Assembly: GCA_039923455.1 (NCBI GenBank) | Contig: JBDTCS010000261.1 | Span: 1 to 5,787, forward strand | Origin: JBDTCS01 sp039923455 | Lineage (GTDB): Bacteria > Bacteroidota > Ignavibacteria > Palsa-1295 | Direction of reading: 5' to 3' | Length of the DNA stretch: 5,787 nt | In this document: positions 1 to 5,462 of the stretch, piece by piece | Layout of the letters: each line of letters begins with the position of its first letter | Position numbering within the stretch: position 1 is the stretch's first letter | Position numbers and translations under genes: made by a program | The notes under the pieces: generated by a model | The model's database searches: none | What the model was told of the DNA's origin: nothing | Seen by the model: only the letters and a program-made list of their open reading frames with translations

Positions 1-767
1 TACTGCGCAAGCCTATCTATGTTGTTGCCGGAGGCTTCGATGTTTGGTATCTACCGGAGCTCAAGATCGGCGCACGGAACAAGCCAATTAGATGGTTTCT
101 CGTCAAGAACACATTCAAGTTTGCGACACATATTTTCCCAGTAAGCGAGCACGCTCAAAATATGCTCTTCGAGGGAGTGCCCGGGCATGCGCCGAGTACC
201 GTAATCTATAATACAGTTGATACCAATTACTTCACATGGCACGGTCAACAAAAGAAGGCAATTGCGCTTACTGTCACACAGGTTGACACTCGTCCCGAGT
301 ATATCCGTAAAGGTATCGATCTCTTTATCGCAGCTGCTGCAAGGTTGCAATCTACAACTTTCCAGATTGTCGGCATTCGTGGCTTCGCGGAAATACAGGC
401 CCGTGAAGATAGTAAGCATTGCACAAACGTTGAGATCATCCCCGCACCAATTGCTTCGGAAGATTTGAAGAAATGTTATGAAGAGGCCAGCGTCTATTGC
501 CAGCTTTCTATCGATGAAACATTTGGCGTTGCCGTCGTAGAGGGAATGAGTGCCGGGTGTATTCCGGTAGTCTCACAATCACCCGCTTTGAATGAGGTTG
601 TTGGAGGTGAAGGCCACATTGTTGAACGTGAGTCTCTCGATAATATAGTAACTGCGATCTCGCAATCACTCAACGCCGAAGCCGCTGAAAGAGCACACTG
701 TCAAGAGCGGGCAAAGCTTTTTGATTTTGAAGCTCGAGCGAAGGTGCTGCTTTCTTTTGTCCGCTAA
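1..767 (+). CDS. Glycosyltransferase, GT4-type (GT-B fold), 5'-truncated by window edge
   Basis: The gene runs in from the left edge; the first complete codon is at base 3, and about 254 residues are visible before TAA at 765-767. The visible N-terminal piece has VVAGGFDVW followed by a Lys/Arg-rich segment and FPVSEHAQ, resembling the acceptor-domain end of GT4 enzymes (the usual 'vSe' turn). Next come IYNTVDTNYF (usual 'NGVD..F') and RKGIDLF (the 'KG.d' donor-phosphate region). ETFGVAVVE, at visible residues 172-180, is the EX7E motif that holds the nucleotide-sugar in retaining GT4 enzymes. The C-terminus (FDFEARAKVLL) is a normal family ending. The ATG at 162 is internal and is not the true start. 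The enzyme likely adds a sugar to a growing envelope glycan in the cytoplasm; the following flippase gene fits that role. Donor and acceptor cannot be told from sequence. Confidence 0.88.
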   Translation, partial: LRKPIYVVAGGFDVWYLPELKIGARNKPIRWFLVKNTFKFATHIFPVSEHAQNMLFEGVPGHAPSTVIYNTVDTNYFTWHGQQKKAIALTVTQVDTRPEYIRKGIDLFIAAAARLQSTTFQIVGIRGFAEIQAREDSKHCTNVEIIPAPIASEDLKKCYEEASVYCQLSIDETFGVAVVEGMSAGCIPVVSQSPALNEVVGGEGHIVERESLDNIVTAISQSLNAEAAERAHCQERAKLFDFEARAKVLLSFVR

Positions 768-944
768 ATTATTGATGTTGTTGCCCCCACTTATCCAATC
801 GTAGTTTTAGGAGTGAATGCAAAGATGACGAGGTCTGCGGCCAACACAGAAGCTATATTATCGGATAGCTACAAGAATTTGTATACGATTGCGATTCACG
901 TACCATTTAAGCGTGCGTTCGAAACACATCCTCTCATTAATTAA

Positions 945-2255
945 GTGAAATTCTCCGCACACTTGACGAAGGGTTCTTGGGCGATGGCGGCGCGGGGGTT
1001 ACCAGCGGTGTATGCGGTCGTCAATGTGTTATTGATGAAGGCGCTCTCGACCGAGCAATTTGGGACGCTCTATCTTTTTCAAACTATCAACACGATAATC
1101 TTTACCTTCAGCGATAATTTCGCTTTTCAGGCGATCGTGAAGTTTGGTGTTGAGCCGGAGATGCATTTGCAAGAATTGCTCTCGACTACTTCCGCGCTTT
1201 TTCTTGGTTTTGCGCTTCCGGTTCTTGCAATTATGTTCGCCTTCAGCGGGCCGCTTAGCACCGTTCTGAAAAATCCGGATCTACCAACGTTGCTGCCCAG
1301 CCTCACGCTACTCGTGCTCGTGACGGCTCCGCGCGTTGTGAGTTACAAGCTCTTGCAGATGCGCTTTCGGATGCGCGAAATGTTCTTTGTGGATCTTGTA
1401 AATTACGGCACGAGTTCTCTTGTGATCGTTGTGCTCGTATCGATGGGTAAGATTCACAGTGCGCTCGATGTCATTCAAGTTACGATAGTCTCGAATGCAC
1501 TCAGTGCGACACTTGGAATTATCTTTGCCAGAAGCGACATGCGCTTCGTGCCACGTTTTTCGCGCAAGACGTATAATCGGATTCTCGACTTTGTTAGATT
1601 TCAAAGTGGCATCGGAGTCATTTCCGTGTTGCAGCAACAAGCCGATACGCTGCTCGTATCCGGCTTTACCGGCCCGGCAGGTGTCGCGGTGTATGGCGGC
1701 GCAAAACTTTTCTACCGAGGCTTTGAGATCATTCGTGACACTGCGGCACTTTTCGTCTTTCCGGCATCAAGCAAGTATTATTCTCGTGGTGAGCATACAA
1801 CGCTAAAACGTTTGCTCGAAAAGGCTGTGGGATTTCTTTATCTGTTGATTGTGCCGGTCGCGATCGTGTTGTGCATAGCGGCTCCGTACCTGTATCACCT
1901 CGTTTATCAACACAAGTACGATTCGAGTATTCCTGTTTTTCAGATACTTACTATTGCTTCGCTGTTTCTTCCGCTGCAGATCGTGCTGGCTACAGCGATG
2001 GGTGGCATCGGCAAAGTTCGCGAAGCATTTCGAATTGTACTTGTCGCTTTCCTGATCAATTTTTCACTTGCACTAATCCTACTATATTCGATCGGAATCG
2101 CCGGTGCTGCGATAGCTTTTGTGGCCGGAACCGGTGCACAAGCGATCCTTACACTCCGCTTTATGAAATCCGAAGTTGGCTTCGAAACGAGCGGCCTGCT
2201 CAAGGGTGGCATTCGTGATGGGATTAATTTCCTTCGAGATAAGTTAGGCAGGTAG
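945..2255 (+). CDS. Oligosaccharide/polysaccharide flippase (Wzx-like, MOP superfamily)
   Basis: This is a 436-residue, strongly hydrophobic protein of the length and layout of Wzx/PST flippases, which move lipid-linked oligosaccharides across the inner membrane. About 12 membrane segments can be picked out, roughly at residues 14-34, 42-64, 82-101, 115-130, 148-166, 176-195, 218-240, 245-270, 293-318, 330-350, 363-382 and 384-404. Family-like features include the N-terminal 'LTKGSWAMAARGLPAV', the early 'ALSTEQFGTLYLFQT' (usual 'l.peefG.y.l'), and 'YQHKYDSSIPVFQIL' at 321-335, matching the 'f...Y..si.vlqiL' loop. The GTG start at 945 directly follows an in-frame TAA (942-944), so no longer start exists; ATG at 984 would remove conserved N-terminal residues. 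There is no Shine-Dalgarno sequence. With the upstream glycosyltransferase it suggests a surface-polysaccharide or O-antigen-type operon. The substrate is not predictable. Confidence 0.85.
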   Translation: MKFSAHLTKGSWAMAARGLPAVYAVVNVLLMKALSTEQFGTLYLFQTINTIIFTFSDNFAFQAIVKFGVEPEMHLQELLSTTSALFLGFALPVLAIMFAFSGPLSTVLKNPDLPTLLPSLTLLVLVTAPRVVSYKLLQMRFRMREMFFVDLVNYGTSSLVIVVLVSMGKIHSALDVIQVTIVSNALSATLGIIFARSDMRFVPRFSRKTYNRILDFVRFQSGIGVISVLQQQADTLLVSGFTGPAGVAVYGGAKLFYRGFEIIRDTAALFVFPASSKYYSRGEHTTLKRLLEKAVGFLYLLIVPVAIVLCIAAPYLYHLVYQHKYDSSIPVFQILTIASLFLPLQIVLATAMGGIGKVREAFRIVLVAFLINFSLALILLYSIGIAGAAIAFVAGTGAQAILTLRFMKSEVGFETSGLLKGGIRDGINFLRDKLGR

Positions 2256-2265
2256 TCATTCGACG

Positions 2266-2291
2266 TACCAGTACTTTTTCTGGTATTTTTT
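2266..2291 (+). terminator. Rho-independent terminator after the flippase gene
   Basis: TACCAG (2266-2271) and CTGGTA (2280-2285) form a perfect 6-bp stem around an 8-base T-rich loop, followed at once by six T (2286-2291). It lies 10 bases after the flippase stop and separates the glycan genes from the ZIP transporter. The stem is short, so termination may be incomplete. Confidence 0.65.
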
Positions 2292-2331
2292 CTGATCGCT
2301 TTCGTACCACATTTTTACTGCTTAACGCACC

Positions 2332-3084
2332 GTGCTGCTCGGACTCGTGCTATCTGTTTGTGCCGCGTTAGCCCAAGTTTTTGGGGGCTATCTCGTGCTT
2401 TCGAGTTCACACTGGCCTCGCAATTGGGAGCGAACATTGCTTGCGCTTGGTGCCGGTTTTTTGCTTGCGCTCGTTTTTGTTGATCTGATCCCTGAGAGCA
2501 TTCACCTCACAAATAACTCGCGATATTCGGTACTCGTAATGCTTGCCGGTTTTTCGGCGTTGCATTTTTTCGAGCACACGGTTGTCGAGCACATGCATTT
2601 TGGCGAGGAGACGCATCACGATGCCGGCATTTCGCACTCTTCGGTATTCGGTGCGGTTGGTGGATTGACGTTGCATGCCTTCTTCGACGGTATGTCCATT
2701 TCGGCTGCGGCTAGCGCACGATCCGAACTTGGCATTCTGGTTTTTGTAGCTGTACTGCTGCACAAAGTACCCGAAGGCCTGACGGTTGCTTCCGTGATGG
2801 TGTCGGGGAAAAGAACATTTAAGGAGGCTCGCTCGGCAAGTCTTTTGCTTGCGCTCGCAACCTGTGTCGGTGCGTTGGTTGTTGTACTCTTTGTCACGAT
2901 CGATGAAACGCTGATCGGATTTCTGTTTGCGTTCAGTGCGGGAAGTTCGGTGTATGTCGGCGCGTGTGATCTGATTCCGGAGATCAATCGAACGCGCGGA
3001 CGCAAAGCGCCGCTCTTGGTGTTCTTCGGAATGGTTATCTTCTTTTTTGGAGAGTTGATCGTTAAGACTATCCTGGGCGTGTAA
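2332..3084 (+). CDS. ZIP-family divalent metal transporter
   Basis: A 250-residue membrane protein with eight likely helices (about 3-22, 33-54, 67-84, 105-125, 133-155, 168-190, 193-211, 228-247), the size and 3+2+3 arrangement of ZIP carriers, which move Zn2+, Fe2+ or Mn2+ into the cytoplasm. The metal-site signatures are HAFFDG in TM4 (His115, Asp119) and HKVPEG in TM5 (His144, Glu148). VDLIPES (50-56) in TM2 and CDLIPEI (212-218) in TM6/7 echo each other, as expected from the family's internal pseudo-symmetry. The TM3-TM4 loop is His-rich (His78, 82, 87, 89, 95, 96, 102), a usual metal-sensing or metal-gathering loop. The GTG start is the first start codon after an in-frame TAA at 2323-2325. 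Metal specificity cannot be assigned, and I see no Fur or Zur box. The gene stands alone behind a terminator and ends 45 bases before the next gene. Confidence 0.92.
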   Translation: MLLGLVLSVCAALAQVFGGYLVLSSSHWPRNWERTLLALGAGFLLALVFVDLIPESIHLTNNSRYSVLVMLAGFSALHFFEHTVVEHMHFGEETHHDAGISHSSVFGAVGGLTLHAFFDGMSISAAASARSELGILVFVAVLLHKVPEGLTVASVMVSGKRTFKEARSASLLLALATCVGALVVVLFVTIDETLIGFLFAFSAGSSVYVGACDLIPEINRTRGRKAPLLVFFGMVIFFFGELIVKTILGV

Positions 3085-3121
3085 AACGATTGCTCCGTTT
3101 GGATTTACGTTTTCTTTTTTT
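3081..3121 (+). terminator. Possible weak terminator after the ZIP gene
   Basis: GTAAA (3081-3085) can pair with TTTAC (3104-3108), and inside it ACG (3086-3088) with CGT (3096-3098), leaving a bulge; alternatively AAAACG (3083-3088) pairs with CGTTTT (3108-3113). A run of seven T follows at 3115-3121. The stem is AT-rich and irregular and overlaps the ZIP stop codon, so read-through into the lipoprotein gene is quite possible. Confidence 0.35.
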
Positions 3122-3130
3122 AAGTTTTTG
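3098..3130 (+). promoter_or_regulatory. Candidate Bacteroidota-type promoter for the first lipoprotein
   Basis: TTTG at 3098-3101 is followed after 19 bases by TAAGTTTTTG at 3121-3130, close to the -33 TTTG / -7 TAnnTTTG pattern known from Bacteroidota. A start point a few bases downstream would fall on or next to the start codon, giving a leaderless or nearly leaderless message. The T-rich composition makes a chance match possible, and the element overlaps the possible terminator T-tract. Confidence 0.3.
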
Positions 3131-3816
3131 TGATGTTCGCTCTTAAGATCTCACGTCGTAACGTTTCGCTTAGCATTGCGGGAGCGTTGTGTGCAGTAGT
3201 TTCATCCGTTGTTTTTTCTTCGTGCTCTGATCGGAGCAAGCCGGAAGGAAATCAAGTCCTCGATACGATGCGTCCGGCTGCGGCAACTGCGGCTAAGATG
3301 CCGAGCCAAGTCGATTCCACGCTCGCGCATACAAAGCCGGACACCGCACACGCTCCGATATCAGATCTTCCGCCGATAGCAACTCCGATCACACCGGATC
3401 GTCTCGGAAATTTTCTTCCGAAGCTCGAAGGCTACACACCCGGCGAAATGGAGACCGAGACGAAGATTCGAAAGGATTTTGCTTCATCGAAAGTAGGTAG
3501 AACATTTACCAAAGATCCAGTAAAGCTCTTGCTTGAGATCAACGACTACGCCTACGTCCCCTTTCTATATCAACCCTTCGATCAATACAAGACTCGCTAC
3601 TTACAAGACGATAACGACGAGCGCACCGAAACAACCGAGATCAGTGGCTATCACGCTGTTCAAACTTGGGAGAAGAAAGGCCTGCGGGCGACTATTTTCC
3701 TCTTCCCTGGCAAGCGCTTTGTGGTCAAGCTTGTTGCCGATAACATCAAGGATATCTCAGCGGCTCGTGCAGTACTTGAACAAATGGATCTCCGAGGTTT
3801 GGAACACCTGCAATAG
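3130..3816 (+). CDS. Putative lipoprotein of unknown function (paralogue A of the tandem pair)
   Basis: A 228-residue protein with a classic export signal: basic KISRR, a hydrophobic stretch at about 12-29, then FSSC with Cys32 as the likely lipidated residue (the lipobox has Phe at -3, tolerated but not ideal). A Pro/Ala/Thr-rich linker (about 35-90) leads to a globular domain (about 92-226) starting FLPKLEGY and ending near MDLRGLEHLQ. That domain aligns without a gap to the second lipoprotein at 4029-4673; shared residues include FLP.L.G, DY, ISG, W...KK, RF.V and a final D..GL. The protein is most likely anchored in the periplasm-facing or outer membrane. I do not recognise a named family or catalytic residues. 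Two starts are possible: GTG at 3130, with TTAA six bases upstream, or ATG at 3133, one residue shorter. It has no Shine-Dalgarno sequence. It is probably transcribed separately from the next lipoprotein, given the 212-base gap. Confidence 0.85.
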   Translation: MMFALKISRRNVSLSIAGALCAVVSSVVFSSCSDRSKPEGNQVLDTMRPAAATAAKMPSQVDSTLAHTKPDTAHAPISDLPPIATPITPDRLGNFLPKLEGYTPGEMETETKIRKDFASSKVGRTFTKDPVKLLLEINDYAYVPFLYQPFDQYKTRYLQDDNDERTETTEISGYHAVQTWEKKGLRATIFLFPGKRFVVKLVADNIKDISAARAVLEQMDLRGLEHLQ

Positions 3817-3911
3817 CAGACGTTTGAATTTGAAGCAGCACTCGAAACAAGTAGTTTTCCACATAAGTAGATATTTCGCTCCTAAAGCCTTTTTTACCAC
3901 CTGAAAGGTAT

Positions 3912-3919
3912 TATATTTG
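3912..3919 (+). promoter_or_regulatory. Candidate -7 promoter element upstream of the second lipoprotein
   Basis: TATATTTG is an exact match to the Bacteroidota -7 consensus TAnnTTTG. The -33 region is only a T-run (3890-3895) without the usual G, 16 bases upstream. It lies in an AT-rich 212-base intergenic stretch (3817-4028) that holds no gene. Use of this element would give a leader of about 100 bases that contains both inverted repeats listed next. Confidence 0.4.
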
Positions 3920-3932
3920 GAGCGGACTGTTC

Positions 3933-3978
3933 TGCAAAGAATAGTTAATTATTTGGATTGGTATTTCTATTCTTTGTA
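3933..3978 (+). repeat. Inverted repeat (10-bp perfect stem) in the lipoprotein leader
   Basis: CAAAGAATAG (3935-3944) is perfectly complementary to CTATTCTTTG (3967-3976). The stem extends outward by one G-T and one T-A pair (3933-3934 with 3977-3978) and encloses a 22-base AT-rich loop. No T-run follows directly, so it does not look like a normal terminator. It could be a leader hairpin or a protein-binding inverted repeat upstream of the gene at 4029. Confidence 0.6.
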
Positions 3979-3979
3979 T

Positions 3980-3995
3980 TGCATCTTACGATGCA
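3980..3995 (+). repeat. Small tight inverted repeat (6-bp stem, 4-base loop)
   Basis: TGCATC (3980-3985) pairs with GATGCA (3990-3995) around the loop TTAC, only one base after the larger inverted repeat ends. TTTCTTC follows. Together the two could form stacked hairpins ending 33 bases before the next start codon. Confidence 0.5.
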
Positions 3996-4028
3996 TTTCT
4001 TCACTCATCAACCCATTGCACTTGCGTC

Positions 4029-4673
4029 ATGAAACATTTTTCGAAGCAGATGTTTAGTTTTGCAGTTGCCGCTTTATTCACTACCGCACTCCTTTCGAGC
4101 TGCAGTAAGACAGATAAAATGGCCGAGCAGATCAAGGATTCGGTCAATGCTCACTCGAACGGCGCAAATGGCAACGCTGCCAAACCTGCCGATGCCCCAA
4201 ATGCCGGCGCAGCAGCGGCGAACGGTCAGGCTGGTGGCGTTGCGGTCAAGTCGACCATTCTCGCCGCATTCCTACCAACGCTCTCGGGCTTTGATGCCAA
4301 GGAGCCGGAGAATATGGATATGAACATGCAAGGCATGAGCTACGCAAGTGCAACTCGGAAATACACAAGCGGTGATAAGACCGTTACACTTTCTATCTTC
4401 GACTACAATCACATGGCGGCGATGACCTCCATGTATAGCATGTATCTCGGCGGTATGAGTGTCGAGACCGGCGAAGAGAGTATGCACTCGACGAAGATCA
4501 GCGGTAATCCGGGCTGGATCGACTGGAAAAAGAAAGAGAACAGCGGAACAATCGGTGTCGTCGTGGCCGATCGCTTTTTCGTTATCGCCGAAGGTCACGG
4601 TGGCATCAGCCAAGATGAACTTCAGTCCATGGCCGAAAAAATAGACTACTCCGGACTGAGCAAAGCGCACTGA
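4029..4673 (+). CDS. Putative Met-rich lipoprotein of unknown function (paralogue B of the tandem pair)
   Basis: A 214-residue protein with a textbook lipoprotein signal: MKHFSKQ, a hydrophobic stretch at 9-22, and the lipobox LSSC with Cys25. A flexible Ala/Asn/Gly/Pro linker spans about 42-72. The domain from FLPTLSGF (81-88) to IDYSGL (205-210) lines up without a gap with the upstream lipoprotein at a constant offset of 14 residues. Unlike that paralogue it has ten methionines between residues 96 and 152, including MDMNMQGM and Met129/132/135/138 at three-residue spacing, with His128 and His153 nearby. That resembles Cu(I)- or other soft-metal-binding segments, but this is inference. No Pfam-level family is recognised. 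ATG at 4029 is supported by the signal peptide; no Shine-Dalgarno is seen. The gene ends 17 bases before the acyltransferase start, so the two are probably co-transcribed. Confidence 0.87.
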   Translation: MKHFSKQMFSFAVAALFTTALLSSCSKTDKMAEQIKDSVNAHSNGANGNAAKPADAPNAGAAAANGQAGGVAVKSTILAAFLPTLSGFDAKEPENMDMNMQGMSYASATRKYTSGDKTVTLSIFDYNHMAAMTSMYSMYLGGMSVETGEESMHSTKISGNPGWIDWKKKENSGTIGVVVADRFFVIAEGHGGISQDELQSMAEKIDYSGLSKAH

Positions 4674-4690
4674 TCTTCTCTTAAGCGCGC

Positions 4691-5413
4691 ATGAGAAGTA
4701 TTATCGCATCCATTCTATTTTTGCTTGCAACAATTTTCTTCTCGATCGTTTCTATACCGGCCGCTGTGATTGATCGCAGCGGCCGTTCTTATTTGTGGCT
4801 CGCGAAAACGTGGTCTAAGATTTTTCTCGCACTCTATGGCATCCGCGTTGTAACTCGCGGCACCGAAAACATTCAGCCTGGCAAAGCCGCGGTCTATATT
4901 GCTAATCACTCCAGCTATGTGGATATTCCGGTGTTGCTCGCGAATGTGCCTGATAATATTCGACTCGTCTTGCGCAATACGCTGACACGAATTCCTATCT
5001 GGGGTTGGGCGCTTATCTTTAGTCCGTTCCTCATCATCGATCGCTCAAATCCATCGAATGCGAAACGAACACTCAGCCAAGCGGTCGAAACAATTCGGCG
5101 TGGTGCTGCGGTACTTTTGTTTCCAGAAGGAACTCGCACCAATGATGGTGTGATGCACGAATTTAAACGCGGAGCTTTCAACATGGCTGCAAATGCTGGC
5201 GCGATCATTGTGCCGGTTGCTGTGACGGGTACGTTTGCAGTACTGCCGAGAACTCGAAAGTTACCGGATTCGAGTCACACGATTTACGTCACGATCGGTG
5301 CGCCACTCAGCGCGAGTCACAATCTAACGGGTCGGCCACTCGAACTCGAGCTTATGGCGCGATCAGAAGCTGCACTCCGTGCTCTCCTCTCTGAGGGTGA
5401 ATCAGCAAGATAA
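4691..5413 (+). CDS. plsC: 1-acyl-sn-glycerol-3-phosphate acyltransferase (PlsC family)
   Basis: A 240-residue protein of normal length for PlsC, which acylates lysophosphatidic acid to phosphatidic acid at the inner membrane. A hydrophobic N-terminal segment (about 4-26) likely dips into the membrane. The four acyltransferase blocks are present in order: NHSSYVD (72-78, catalytic His73 and Asp78 of HX4D), RNTLTRIPIWGW (95-106) followed by IDRS (116-119), FPEGTRT (144-150, glycerol-phosphate binding), and VPVAVTG (174-180). The ATG at 4691 is 17 bases after the lipoprotein stop, with TTAA six bases upstream and no Shine-Dalgarno, so an operon with the lipoprotein is likely. Related acyltransferases that act on ornithine lipids or other lyso-lipids share these blocks, so the exact acceptor is not certain. 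Nothing looks damaged. Confidence 0.93.
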   Translation: MRSIIASILFLLATIFFSIVSIPAAVIDRSGRSYLWLAKTWSKIFLALYGIRVVTRGTENIQPGKAAVYIANHSSYVDIPVLLANVPDNIRLVLRNTLTRIPIWGWALIFSPFLIIDRSNPSNAKRTLSQAVETIRRGAAVLLFPEGTRTNDGVMHEFKRGAFNMAANAGAIIVPVAVTGTFAVLPRTRKLPDSSHTIYVTIGAPLSASHNLTGRPLELELMARSEAALRALLSEGESAR

Positions 5414-5430
5414 CATTACACTTTTGCTGA
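5402..5430. terminator. Hairpin overlapping the acyltransferase stop; possible terminator between convergent genes
   Basis: TCAGCAA (5402-5408) and TTGCTGA (5424-5430) form a 7-bp stem. A G-T and an A-T pair extend it inward (5409-5410 with 5422-5423), leaving an 11-base loop that contains the TAA stop. It sits between the convergent acyltransferase and outer-membrane genes (50-base gap). No clear T-run follows on either strand, so its role as a terminator is only suggested by position. Confidence 0.35.
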
Positions 5431-5462
5431 ATGGAGTTTATTCTTCGCTTCGATAAGTAAAC

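Noticed and set aside
51..419. 122-residue minus-strand open frame
   Set aside because: It lies entirely inside the glycosyltransferase, whose frame contains clear GT4 motifs; the minus-strand translation is Cys-rich with no recognisable domain.
851..870. AGCTAT / ATAGCT inverted repeat with 8-base loop as a terminator of the glycosyltransferase
   Set aside because: The 6-bp AT-rich stem has no T-run after it and lies 84 bases past the stop; too weak to call.
825..944. 39-residue open frame between the glycosyltransferase and flippase as a real gene
   Set aside because: It has no recognisable domain, only a distant AGGAG (11 bases away), and a run this short is expected by chance; kept only as a low-interest finding.
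1308..1640. 110-residue minus-strand open frame
   Set aside because: Antisense shadow of the flippase; the plus-strand frame encodes continuous membrane segments.
2407..3005. Two overlapping minus-strand open frames (118 and 129 residues)
   Set aside because: Antisense to the ZIP gene, whose HAFFDG and HKVPEG motifs establish the coding frame.
3878..3895. Terminator after the first lipoprotein at the T-run 3890-3895
   Set aside because: Only a 3-bp GCT/AGC stem can be drawn before the T-run; it may instead be part of the promoter region.
3533..3904. 123-residue plus-strand open frame running past the first lipoprotein
   Set aside because: Out-of-frame overlap with a well-supported lipoprotein; Ser/Arg-rich translation without a domain.
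4272..4670. 132-residue minus-strand open frame, His- and Cys-containing
   Set aside because: Antisense to the second lipoprotein; its His runs are complements of the Met codons on the plus strand.
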